DNA from: Adiantum capillus-veneris
Lineage: Eukaryota > Streptophyta > Polypodiopsida > Polypodiales > Pteridaceae
Assembly (NCBI GenBank): GCA_014529385.2
Contig: CM043969.1
Location: forward strand, 9,463,001-9,527,000
DNA: 64,000 bases
Reading direction: 5' to 3'
Shown here: piece after piece, positions 32,765-43,992 of the stretch
How the letters are laid out: every line of letters starts with the position of its first letter
How positions within the stretch are numbered: position 1 is the first letter of the stretch
Program-made: the position numbers and the translations under genes
Notes under the pieces: generated by a model
What the model saw: the letters and a program-made list of their open reading frames with translations, nothing else
What the model was told of the DNA's origin: nothing
Database searches by the model: none

Positions 32765-34300
32765 GACTTCTTTATCTCTCCTCTCAAGCATGAGGATGTA
32801 ATCCTAGGGGCACCATGGTTTGACCGCCTGGCTGCCGATGTTAAATTTCCTGAAAGGAGAATCTCCTTTAAGTTCAGGGAAAAAGACATGTATATAGATG
32901 CTAAGGAAATGGGTAACACTATCCCCATTGTACATACACCAGCTTTCAACAAGTCAATAAAGAGATCTATTTCCGTGTACATGATTTTTGTTAAAGATTC
33001 TCAAAATGAACCTAATGCTTTAACAAAAGAAAATAAAAGCAACCAAAAGGAATTAGAGTTATCCAACTTTCTCAAGGGGTTTCAAGATGTTTTTATTGAC
33101 GACATCCCTTGTGAGCTACCTCCTAAACGAGGTAATGATGACCATGCAATTGAACTTCTTCTAGGAAGTTCACCGCCTAACAAACCTCCTTATAGAGTTT
33201 CTCACGCTCAACAAGAGGAGATTATGCGGCAAGTGCATGAGTTAGTTGAGAAGGGCATGGTTAGGCCTAGCTCATCTCCATTTTGCTCACCTGTGCTATT
33301 AGTGCAAAAGAAAGATGGCACATATCGTATGTGTGTTGACTATAGAGCACTAAATAGGATCACTATCAAAAATAGGTTTCTCGTTCCACGGGTAGAAGAC
33401 CTATTTGTTAAGCTACAAGGATCGACCTACTTTTGTAGGATTGACCTTAAAAGTGGCTATCATCAAATAAGGATAGTTGATCAAGATATTGTAAAGACCG
33501 CATTTCACACCACATTTGGTCTTTATGAATACATTGTCATGCCTTTTGGCTTGACCAATGCCAGCCACATTCAACCGCTTGATGGAGAAGCTGTTCAAGC
33601 CTCATCGAACCTTCACTGGAGTGTTCTTTGATGATATTATCATCTACTCTAATTCATTAGACGAACACAGGAAACATCTCCAGGTAATATTTCAAGTTTT
33701 GAGAGAGAATAAACTCTATGTTAATAGAAAGATAAGTGAATTTTTCTTGCAAGAGATTCAATATTTAGGTCATATTATCTCTCAAGATGGCATCCAAATG
33801 GATCCATCAAAGTTAGAGGTAATAAAAGGATGGCCTAAACCAAGGAATCTTCATGAACTAAGAAGCTTTATAGGTATGTGTGCATACTATAGACGCTTCA
33901 TAGAAAAGTTCTCACAAATTGCAGGACCATTACATGACCTAACAAAGAAAAGCGTTAGGTATACATGGTCTTCTAAGGAGAACAATGCTTTCGAAAAGCT
34001 TATCTCTCAACGTGTGCTTACACTACCGGATCTCTCAAAACCATTTGAGGTCCAATGTGATGCTTGTGGTGATTGCCTTGGAGCTGTTTTGCTCCAAGAA
34101 GGACACGCCATAGGCTACGAGAGTCGAAGGCTCGACCCTGTTGAGCAAGCTCTAGGCATATACGAAAAGGAACTCCTTGTAGTTCTACATGCCTTAGACT
34201 CATGGAAGCACTATTTATTGGGGACTCCTTTCATTCTGCGAACGGATCACCAAAGTCTTAAGTACTTCATGACGCAGACCAAGCTCTCCGACAAACAAAT
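32765..34300 (+). pseudogene. Element C protease end, reverse transcriptase and RNase H
   Basis: In frame with gag: I-L-G-A-P-W-F of the protease, then RT with [18 protein letters not shown] and M-P-F-G-L-T-N-A. A 2-base deletion at about 33,560 moves the rest to another frame (from 33,558), which has F-F-D-D, Y-Y-R-R-F, the R-T-D-H-Q-S-L-K-Y RNase H segment and A-D-A-L-S-R. Clear Ty3/Gypsy RT-RH. Not functional because of the shift. Confidence 0.94.
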
Positions 34301-35300
34301 GAGGTGGGCAAATTTCCTTTCACAATTTCATTTTCATATTGCTCACATTGCTGGCAAGCATAATCAAGTAGCTGATGCACTCTCAAGACGACCGAGAGTG
34401 AATGCGGTTTCCATAGACACTCACAATGATCTATCTTCAATGATAGATGAGTACGCTAGTGATCCCGATTATAGAGATGTGATTTCAGCCCTTGCATTAG
34501 GGAAGAAAGAAGAACCATTTCCTTTACAAGATGGTTATCTTCTCTATGGCAATAGACTATGCGTTACTAACTCACTATGTGAGAAAGTAATGTATGAATC
34601 TCATGCTCCACCGTATGCGGGGCATAGAGGGATTCAGTCTACCTTAAAGGGAATTGAAACATATTTCTATTGGCCTACCATGAAAGTGAACATACAAGAG
34701 TATGTTTCTAAATGTGTGGTTTTCCAAAAGACAAAATTTGATAGAGGGAAGCAACTTGGATTGCTTCAACCCTTGCCAATTCCTAATTCACCATGGGAGA
34801 GCATATCCATGGATTTTATCTTTGGATTGCCTAAGTCTATCCATGGGAATACGGGAATATGGACGATAGTAGACAGGTTCAGCAAACAAGCTCATTTTAT
34901 ACCTGTCAAAAAGACTATCAAAGCCCATCAAATGGCAACCCTCTTCATTTCATAAATTCTCAAGTACCATGGCTTGCGAATTTAGGAACAAGACTAAACT
35001 TCTCTTCGGCCTATCATCCACAAACGGATGGCCAAAGTGAAATAGCTAACCTAACAATTCTCGATCTACTAAAAGCCTATGTAACGGAAGTAGATCAAAG
35101 ATCCCAATGGGAGAAGTACTTACCCTTAGTGGAGTATGCTTACAATAACATTGTACATACTTCCACGGGAAAAGCACCTTTCGAGGTAATTGAGGGAAGA
35201 TCAAAAAGTCCCTTGCTACTTAAGGTACATATCTCTATCTCACAGCAAAGGCAAAAGGTTGCTATTGACACAAGCACATAAGAGCCCAAGACTTTAAAGA
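34301..35300 (+). pseudogene. Element C integrase with internal deletion
   Basis: The zinc module (H-x-A-P-P-Y-A-G-H-R-G, then S-K-C-V-V-F-Q) has lost its second Cys (Phe in the usual C-x2-C). The first catalytic Asp is in S-M-D-F-I-F-G-L-P. After a stop at 34,953-34,955 the sequence jumps from I-L-K-Y-H-G-L to N-L-G-T-R-L-N-F-S-S-A-Y-H. About 25 codons that would hold the second catalytic Asp are deleted near 34,977. The Glu is retained in T-D-G-Q-S-E. Catalytically dead. Confidence 0.92.
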
Positions 35301-35760
35301 AAATGATTGGGTCTTGTTAAAGTTTCCCAAGGCTCGATTAAGGCACATGACGGGCAAGAATCCAATGGGCCACCAAAAGTACTATGCTAAACTAGCAAAA
35401 AGGTACTATGGTCCCTTCCAGATTCTTAGGCCAATCAATGAGATGGCCTATCAACTCAAGTTTCCCAATCATTGGCTCATACACAATGCTTTCCATGTGA
35501 GCCTATTAAAGCCTTACAAAGGAGAGCCACCTCAAGAACCAACTATTGAAGACCCACCGGAGATCGAGGACCAAGAGGAGGTGCTGCAGCCCGAGTCCAT
35601 TCTCCGACATGAAGACAAGGTATTAAGAGGCGGTAAGACTATCCTACAATATCTTATTAAGTTTAATAATTATCCTTTTGAAGATGCTAGATGGATGCAA
35701 GGCATACAATTAAACGATAACCTAAACCTTGTCAATGCTTACAATGCTTCCCAAGAGTAA
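35301..35760 (+). pseudogene. Element C integrase C-terminus and chromodomain
   Basis: The frame to TAA at 35,760 contains the SH3-like G-P-F-Q-I-L and F-H-V-S-L-L-K-P segment. It ends with a chromodomain-type module: E-S-I-L-R-H, G-K-T-I-L-Q-Y-L-I-K-F, N-Y-P-F-E-D-A-R-W-M (about 35,590-35,710). Such modules bind modified histone tails and guide integration in chromoviruses. This part is intact. Confidence 0.9.
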
Positions 35761-36116
35761 GAAAATGTACAAAATGTTAAAAATGAACGAAGTTTTTTGT
35801 CTTATAAGACTCTCTTTTTCTTTATTGTGCACAAAAATGAAGTAGTATGCATGCTTAGATAAAGTTTGCGGAGACGACGTCTCCCAAACACCAAGTAGAG
35901 CTTCTCACTCTACTATGGAAGACCGATAGGACTAATGTGCTGACATGCTTGCGGCAGCCTCAGGCTCTCAAGCGCCAAATGGACTAGTCATCCATTGTGG
36001 AATGATGTCGTAGGGTAACATAGGGATCCTCTACCCGCTAAGAAAAGGACTCATGAATATGCTTTATCTTCTCTACACCATAGTCGAGGACGACTATGAT
36101 TTCAAGAGAGAGGTAA
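35761..36116 (+). other. 3' untranslated region of element C
   Basis: No gene. The purine stretch AAGAGAGAGG at about 36,104-36,113, just before the 3' LTR, is the likely polypurine tract. Confidence 0.6.
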
Positions 36117-37720
36117 TGTCATAATAATCAATATCTAATTATCTTAAATGATTTTCTCATGTTAAACTGATCATTTAATATGGGGAAGTGCCAGGGGAGA
36201 AAAAGCTAGAATATTGGTTAAGCTAGCAGACCGGCCACAGTAGGGATCCAAAAGAGGGAAAATAGGGATCCAAAGGGGGGGGCCATCTGCAGAAGAACCA
36301 TGTGCAACAATGGGCTAAAAAGACCCTAAGGTTCAGCCCATTAAGACTTTCAAAATGCTAAGGTTCCAAAATTCAAAGGTTGTGTCCAAAGGTCAACCTT
36401 AAGAGAATTGGATGCTTTGTGTGTGACCAAAAACGTCTTTGAATATCCCTACATAGGAGGGGGCGAGCCTAGCAAGTAGGGGATGAGAGAGAAGGCCACA
36501 CACACACACACACACAAGCTCCCTTTACACAAAGGGAATGAGGGACAAATGCCAGCTCCCTAGGCCAGATGCCCACAAGGTGTATCCAATTCCTATTGGA
36601 TGACCCTTGAAGTGGACCAATGAGAATTAGGCTAGAGTAAATTTAACCTAATTAATTTTAAAACACTCAATAAAAAGAACCAATGAAAATTAAGTCTCCT
36701 GGATGATTATTGGACAGCCCGTGAAGGGGTCGAATAGGAATTGAACAGCCCAATGGGCTACTTAATTCCTATTGGTCAGAATGGGGAAAGGTCCAATGGG
36801 GATTTAATTCATTTAAATCAATTAAGTTTAATTGATTAAGTTCTCACAAAAGGGGAAAGGGGGACACATGTCAGAAGGCTATCACTTATGATACTTAATA
36901 GCCATTAGCTTGACTTGGGGAGGTCCAATGGGGAGACTTCAAGAGCAAATAGCAAGAGGGCTCGCCCAAGAGAGAGAGGGGGCTGATTTTTGCAAGGCAT
37001 TATCACACACACACTGACACAATCTCATGTGTGAAGAAAGAGAAGACTATCTCTTCCCAAGCTTTAATGGAGAGCTCATCACCTACTCCAAGCTTGTGAG
37101 ATGGAAGCCTACATCGACACACTCTTGGCTTGTGGATGCAAATCCAACCAAGAGCCAAGATTCAATGCATGCTCATCTCCTCTTTCAATCTAATTACTAA
37201 GCTAAAGCTATGCTAATATGAGTGATTATGTGAGGATATGTACATCTTTCTCGTAAGATACTCCTTCTTCCTCTCAATCTACTCTCATACACTGCTAGCT
37301 CTCACCATCTTCGAAGGTGTGTGAGGTCTTGGGTCTGAGAACAGGGATAATTAAAGTTGTGTTTACTAATTGTTTTGCTTAGTGCATGAAGCTTTCATCT
37401 TCATTGCACTAGCTAGTCTTGAAGGAACTCAAAGAATTGTATTGTACAATGTCTCTCTTGATGGGAGAAACCATAATACAAAGTCTTTTGGAGGGGGGAC
37501 CGGCTCCATGCAAATCCGGTCCTCAATTGTTGTCAATAGCTTAATTTCTCTCTCTTTTGAAAGTATTGTTGATGCTATCTAACTAGGTGTTATGCTTTTT
37601 GTTGCTCTCTCCACCCAAGCACTCTTGTAATTCTCATTAGGAATCTATTCTAATGAAATGCCCACTATGTTCATGCTAATTTCCGCTACACACAAGTTTT
37701 TTAGGCCATTAAATGTTACA
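36117..37720 (+). repeat. 3' LTR of element C
   Basis: 1,604 bp, TGTCATAATAATC...AAATGTTACA, matching 28,911-30,553 with scattered differences and a shorter CA tract (36,497-36,516). Confidence 0.95.
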
Positions 37721-37725
37721 TAGCA
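37721..37725. repeat. Target site duplication TAGCA, right copy (element C)
   Basis: Exact repeat of 28,906-28,910. Confidence 0.93.
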
Positions 37726-37895
37726 CTTGCAATCAGCATGTCATCAACATACAACATTTGGATAATGAACTTCTTATTTTCCAAATTCTTTGTGTAGATG
37801 CAGTGATTTGAGTTCAATCTTCTAAATCCGTGATCCAACATCCATCGATCGAACTTCAAGTACCACTATTTTGATGCTTTTTTTAAACCATAAAA
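37726..37895 (-). pseudogene. Element G: RT catalytic segment
   Basis: On the minus strand: G-L-K-K-A-S-K, a TAG, then W-Y-L-K-F-D-R, K-F-I-I-Q-M and the Copia catalytic box Y-V-D-D-M-L-I-A (YVDD codons at 37,740-37,751). It is flanked by the two insertions C and H. Confidence 0.92.
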
Positions 37896-38149
37896 TGAGA
37901 GATACCCCTCCCCAGGGGTCTATGCACAAAACTTTTATACAATCTCAATATACATAAGAGTTGCGAAAGTGTTTGCATAGGGGAGGAGCTCTCAACGCCC
38001 AACCAAGCATGGAGTTTAGGCCATGAGCCGAACTGCATCCAGAGGTACCTAGCGACTAGTGCTACCCCTGAATGGGTGTTATGAATGAAAGTGTACTCAA
38101 TAAAGAATATGACATTGTGGAGGGTGAATATATGTGTACACCGCGTTGC

Positions 38150-38227
<78 letters not shown>

Positions 38228-41200
38228 AGTGGAGGGTGAAATAGACTGCACAGAGAAATGAGAAATTGACAACAAAGAATATTTAAATGCCCATCTAAAT
38301 GGAACACGCAACCATGTATTAATGCAATGACAAAATCTGGGTATACCATAACATCAAACTAGCAAAGAACCATACCCTGTGTAGGGATCGACTGGTCCAT
38401 CCATCCACTTCCGCTCTACTACGGACAGAGAGAATTTCACTTCGCCGGGAGCGAGCCAGAACACCTCCATCCTACCTGAGCCAGACATAGGTGAGGCTGC
38501 TTAGCCTCCCTCCATGAACCCGAGCTTTGAAAGGATCCCAAATACCAGCAGGTGGTACGGTATCAACACCAACCATACCAGTTTAGGCGCCCCGCCTCTT
38601 TGATGCCCAGCACTGGGTATTTAGGCAAAGCCAAGGCAAGATCCTCTATGTGTTAGCCATGTAGTTCATTCAACCCCCGACGCACTAAACCGTGTAAATG
38701 AGCCTAACAAAAGAAGAAGACCTAGGCAACACCCCCGATCCAGCAAAGCCTCAGTTCAGCGACCCTTTAGTCTAAGGCTAAGCGATGTAGGTGATCCTAG
38801 TCTTGTAGCGACGCTGCCATGAGAAACATAACACATGATTCCAATCACAATAGCACTTCCCAGATGCACAAACAATCCTTTTCCAAACAGTTAGACTGTA
38901 CAGGGTCTCTACCCTTACACGTCTACCATAAACCATCTTGATCACTTCATGATCCAATCCAAAAACCATAAACCATAAACCATAATCCAATCACATCACA
39001 CGAGTGAGCTCTCCACCCTACTTGGGTGAGGCACGACCAATCCTGTATAACCACTTTAGAACATAACATGGCTGCAAAAATCTCGGCAACATAACCCAAT
39101 CCAAAAAAAAAAACCATAAGCCGCACCGGCTGCCACCATAAAGTATCAACCATAATACATGAGGGAATTTCATCCCTTAACCATAAATCATAATCACACG
39201 GAACCAACTCCCACACTTGAGTTTGACATATCCCCTACAATCAATCGGAGTCTACACACATGTGACCCTTAAGATGTGATTCTTTCATGCATAAAAAGAG
39301 TCCTACCAGCGATTAATCATGATATAAAAATCCAATTTTTGACAACATTCAACCATGCAAAATTGATGCATCACATCTGCACTTCACCATTCTAGCACAT
39401 AGAGCTAGTTTTGACCTAGAAAGGTGGAAGCAATCATAACCATGCATATGAGGAATCCACATCAATCCATGAGTTCCCATACATCATATGATAACATTCC
39501 AACACCATAAACATGATGCAAAACCACTCCGATCTTTAGGTCAACCATAAACCATAACTTCACACGTGCAAAAAACAACTTTTTGACATTTTCAGGAGCA
39601 TGCAAAACATGAAAATGAAAGTGTTTGAACTCAACCCAATGCATCAAGTATAGCTCTATAATGTAGACTATCACTCCATCACGTCATTTTGACCATATGA
39701 TACTCACACAACAAACAGTAACCCCAAAAGAAAGTCGCTTTATTCATATCTGCCTATGCGGTTCGGAATGTTTAACCCTATACTCTCATGTAAGTTTAGG
39801 GCCATCTAATAATTGAAATCAACTCACCAAAACAAACCATAAAACATATCAAAACGGATCGGTTAACTCACGATGTCATATGGTATCCCTCTTTGATAGC
39901 ACTCCTATGCGTGTAGGTAAAACTGATAATAGAGTGATTAATAACTCGCATTTTCGAAGTGATAACCGAGACCTAAATTCATTTATCATCAAGTTTCATC
40001 AAGCTTTTCAATTGGTTAAGTGGGTTTGTCCATCTAGTGAATCTATATAGTAGTTCTCCAAGGAGCCTGGAGTCAAAAAATTTGGTTGTGTAGTGGACAG
40101 CAATCTGTTTTTTTACCATATCTCTTAGCTCGTGCATGTTTTTCACATGATATATAAGAGATAAAATGTTCTAAATGATGTGTTTTATCTATGGTACAAA
40201 GGGTTCGGGCTGATTCATAACGGTTTGTGATTTATGACTAAAATAGTATTCCTACCGCTTCTATGACGTGAAACGAAAAGCACTTCTTTATGCACGTGCA
40301 TGACCATAATGCATCATGTGCATAAATCAACATGTAAAACATGATGAAACAATCTTGAGGAAACCTTGTATGTACTTGGTTAATCCATACATGCACTCGT
40401 ATGCGAAAGAACAATCACCGAGAGGGTGACTACGCAGAAAAACGACATAGAGAGAGAGAGAGAGAGATGATGACTATGGAGTTTATGGTTTCTCACCGTG
40501 CTTTCGAATCGATTTGGGGTTGTCAAAAGGCTTCTTTCTTTTCCGCAAGAGACCAGTGATGAGAGCTATATAGAGGTATCCCTCACGAAAACTTTCCGAG
40601 AGCATGTACACCGTGAAACGAGAGAGAAGATAATAAGCAAATAGAGAGAGTATCCTTCTTCTTCTTCTTCATGTGAGAAAAGAGTTTATGGAGATGGTGA
40701 TGAAGATCTTGCACCACTCCGTATAATAGATAAGTAATTTTGACGTCAAGGCAAGAGAGCTTTCGCGTTTGAGAGTGTATCTATCTCCTTAGTGAAAGAA
40801 GAGAGGTCTTTATATAGGCTCTCAAGGCCAAAAGCGCTAGCTAAGAATAGAGTGAGGCAAGGAGAGACAAGTTTGCGCACGTTCGTGGCTTACTAAAATA
40901 TTTTATTTTATTTTATTTTCGAGTTTTTTTTTCCTGAGGACACGGATTTCAAATGCGCGATTTAGAGACTCTAAGAAGAAGCTTGGCTTCCAAGAAAAGG
41001 GTTCTAAACTAAGCTCTTCCTCTCTTCTCTAAAAAGACTCTTTCTTTCCTAAAAACAAGCCTTTGCTTTTTGGTGGTCAACTCTCCCCCTTACCATTCAA
41101 TTTTTACATTAAATTTGACCATCCGAACAGTATCTAACCAACTAATGAAAACCATAGCTAGACTACACCACACCGTAACATCCGACATAATTATGACTTT

Positions 41201-41289
41201 CCAATACTATCAATCAAAATTCGACGAAATAGATATTGAAAGTTATTTTTCTTATTTTTAAAAGAGACCCAAAAATTGGGGATCTTACA
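37896..41289 (-). repeat. Element H: probable solo LTR of about 3.4 kb inserted in Copia RT
   Basis: On the minus strand it starts TGTAAGATCCCC and ends in CTCTCA, with flanking TACAA (41,290-41,294) and TAAAA (37,891-37,895), a TSD with one mismatch. Removing it rejoins K-S-L-Y with G-L-K of Copia RT. There are no pol motifs inside and no internal LTR pair. A minus-strand TATATAAA at 40,809-40,816 lies about 475 bp from the start. It also contains (GA)n tracts and many AACCATAA words. TGTAAGACCCC-like starts are common in plant Gypsy LTRs. Confidence 0.6.
38156..38222. repeat. (GA)33 microsatellite
   Basis: About 66 bases of GA dinucleotide inside H. A short second GA run lies at about 40,450-40,467. 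Confidence 0.95.
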
Positions 41290-42176
41290 TACAAGCTCTT
41301 CTTTAATCTGCAAACCATTTTCTCCTTACCTTTTACTTTATATCCCTTTGGTTGAAGCATGTAAATTTCCTCCTCTAAGTCACCATGAGGGAATGCCATA
41401 TTTACATCCATTTTCTCAAGATTTTAAATCATGAGCAGCCACAAGGCTAGCCTAATTGAGTTCATTTTTACAATGGAAAAAAATAGTTCATTGAAGTCAA
41501 TAGCTTTCTTTTGAGAAAACCCTTTAACCACAAGCCTGGACTTGTACTTTTCTTCCCACCTTCTTCTTCCTTCAACTTATACACCCATTTGTTTTATAGT
41601 GCCCGCTTATTTTTAGGCATCTCAACCAACTCTCATGTTTGGTTGCAATGTAATGAGTCCATCTCCACTTGCATGCTCTTCATCCATTCTTCTTTGGATT
41701 CGTGTTGCATAGCTTCTTTGTATGATTCTGGCTCTCTAGAATCTGAGACCAAGAGATGGGTGAAGGAAGGAACAAACCTTTCTAGAGGTCTACTTGCTCT
41801 TGTGGATCTTTGGGTAATAGGTTGAGGCTCCTCATTTGGTTCTTAGGGGGTGCACTATGTAATCATGTTAATGTATGACGTGAGTTCGAAAGGAGGGGTT
41901 TTAAAATGCAAAAATTTTATGCAATTTAATAGAGATACATTAAAACAAGGGGTTTTTATATTCAATTGTGAAAAAAATTCCTAAAATAAGCGGTCATTTT
42001 ATTTATTCAGACATGTTAAAAGACGGGGGTTTTTAATACCCTGCAAATGCACGTTATATAAGGAGTTACAAATTGGTGAACACCCTCAAGATTTGGTTGA
42101 TGTTGTGCATACCATTTGCACTCCTTGAGTCTTCACTATCCTCAAGCTCCATGTACTCATCGCCTATTTCTTTTGT
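41290..42176 (-). pseudogene. Element G: IN-RT linker and N-terminal RT
   Basis: Minus-strand pieces: K-G-F-S-Q-K-K-A-I-D-F (about 41,500) leading to K-M-D-V-N-M-A-F-P-H-G-D-L-E-E-E-I-Y-M (the Copia D-V-x-x-A-F-x-x-G-x-L motif, about 41,350-41,411), then V-C-R-L-K-K-S-L-Y. Several stops. The segment 41,830-42,170 is non-coding filler. Confidence 0.85.
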
Positions 42177-42891
42177 TTATTTTCTTTCCAAGTAACCTTT
42201 GTACATATTTTGTTCATTGAAAATTACATCCCTACTTCTAAATATTTGACCATTTTCAGGATTCCATAGTAGGCAATACCCAAAGTCAGCTTCTCCATAG
42301 TCAATGAAGAAACACTTTTTGGACTTTCCATCTAAATGTGACCTTAGGCTTCTATCTATGTTCATGAAAGCCTCGCACCCAAACACTTTGAGGAATGCAT
42401 AATTCATCGGTTTACATGTCCATGCCTCTTCTGGAACTCCCCCATCCAATTCCATTGAGGGTGACCAATTAATCAAGTACACATACGTACTTACTGCTTT
42501 CGCCCAAAGCTCAAGTGGTAGGGCTGCATGTAGCCGCATGCTTCGTGCTCGCTTCATGACTGTTTTTCTCATTCTTTCAAAAATGCCATTTTGTTGAGTT
42601 GTCCTTGGGGTTGTACTTTGCCTCCGAATGCCATTGCTACCACAAAATCTTGGCTGTAATATTTGCTTCCCATGTCAAATCTGAAGCATTAAACCTTGGT
42701 ACCTGCTTCATTACTCACAAAGGATTTCCACCTTTGAAATATGGAAAATATATCGGATTTATTCTTCATTACATAAACCCATGTTTTCCTAATCGTATCC
42801 TCTATAAATGTTACATAGCACAATGAGCCACCAAGTGATGGTGTACTTGCAGGACCCCAAACATCAGAATGAACCAAGTCAAGTTTTTGCT
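42177..42891 (-). pseudogene. Element G: Copia integrase
   Basis: Minus strand: K-Q-K-L-D-L-V-H-S-D-V-W-G-P (first catalytic Asp, near 42,870), Y-Y-S-Q-D-F following a degraded second Asp motif, Q-Q-N-G-I-F-E-R-M region (catalytic Glu, in a shifted frame at about 42,570-42,600). Then M-R-K-T-V to W-A-K-A-V and F-G-C-E-A-F, typical of the Copia integrase end. Frameshifts lie between 42,572 and 42,689. It breaks off at 42,891, where element D begins. Confidence 0.9.
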
Positions 42892-43992
42892 TACCCCAGC
42901 GCCACCATCAAGGATTCCTTTCACATTTAATTACATTGGACTCATCGCCTTCAAAGTATTGTCCCAATTTGTTAACATGTATCTCAACAACAGAGTTCTC
43001 ATCTAGCTTGGTTGATGGATCTACGTGGTTCCCCTCTATTGGCACTTCATTAGCCATATCCATATGTGCAAATTGTGGTAACCCAACTTTTAGTTCTCCA
43101 ATGAGTAAAGCTCAAAGAGCTAGGAATAGCTCGGGGTCTCTATATAGTTTAGACATGATAGTGGTTCTAACTTTTGAAGCCATGAAATCCATCAATTTGG
43201 CAATATTTTACAACACTTTTTGGGCTTCAATTCCTTGACATGGGGAAGATGTAATCTCCATTTCTTTGATAGGGTCAACTAATACTTCTGTGAACATCCT
43301 CTCCAACAAGAAAGGAGTATGCCCACTTTTCAATGAGTTGAAGTCACTTTCTTCTTGGATGACACTAGGTATAGCTAGTGGCCTATGGTATTTGTGAGCC
43401 TGATTTTGTGTAGGAAACATTGTGTCTGTGATCTGGATATGGATAGGTATTGGCTCTAGCTCCCTCTGGGTCTCTTCTACCAAACCCCTTAATTGCTTGA
43501 CTCCGTTAATCTCCTTTATAGGGTTTGGGTAAGTTTAGATCTTCTTCCTAGGTTCCTTAGGTTCTGGCCATTGTGGCTCATGATGATCCTCTTTGTTTTT
43601 TGTCTTTCCTATGGCCGTTTTACTCTCCATCATCTCATTTGAATCAAAATAATTTTCAAGATCGTTCATGTACATAGGGTCATCACCAGTCCCTATGTTG
43701 GTATTTGAACTAGGGTTTGACTTTGTTGCCTTTTGCAATCTCTTCCTTCGTGTTTTTTCTTCTTCTGAGCAATTGATGCACCATCTCTTTCCTCAAGAAT
43801 ATAATTTTGATTTTGGAGCATCGATCGTGTGAGTACATTTACTGGTACCACATGTGTACTTTGTGATGACGCTTCATCAATCTCAATTAAGTTCAACGAC
43901 GTGATCTTTGGTGCATTTGGATTATTAGGACATTTGGGCAATCAAATGATCTATGCCACATCATTTACACATGAGTATCGGCATTGTAGATG
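42892..43992 (-). pseudogene. Element D: gag-protease fragment of the A/B family, left part
   Basis: Minus-strand similarity to A from the fourth zinc knuckle (about 43,985) through the basic patch, the P-L-A-I-P-S-V-I-Q-E-E region (43,483-43,208) and the protease site I-L-D-G-G-A-G (about 42,895). It ends exactly at the junction with Copia G. Frames are broken in several places. Confidence 0.85.

Larger units (their letters stand above)
28911..37720 (+). mobile_element. Element C: full-length chromovirus-type Ty3/Gypsy retrotransposon (inactive)
   Basis: 8,810 bp with 1.6-kb LTRs, a 5-bp TSD, a tRNA-Met primer site, and gag, PR, RT, RNase H, integrase and C-terminal chromodomain in Gypsy order. 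In-frame stops in gag and at the PR boundary, a 2-base deletion in RT and a deletion in integrase make it inactive. LTRs differ at many positions, so it is older than A. Confidence 0.95.
28033..42891 (-). mobile_element. Element G: Copia retrotransposon remnant, split by C and H
   Basis: Minus-strand pol segments in order: integrase (42,891-42,177), linker, RT N-terminus (to 41,290), RT core (37,895-37,726), RT end and RNase H (28,905-28,033). Each join is in frame once the inserted elements and one TSD copy are removed. Order IN-RT-RH identifies Copia. LTRs of G are not recognised. Confidence 0.88.

Noticed and set aside
37896-41289. DNA transposon
   Set aside because: No terminal inverted repeats and no transposase motif. 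The TG/CA ends and 5-bp duplication fit an LTR better.
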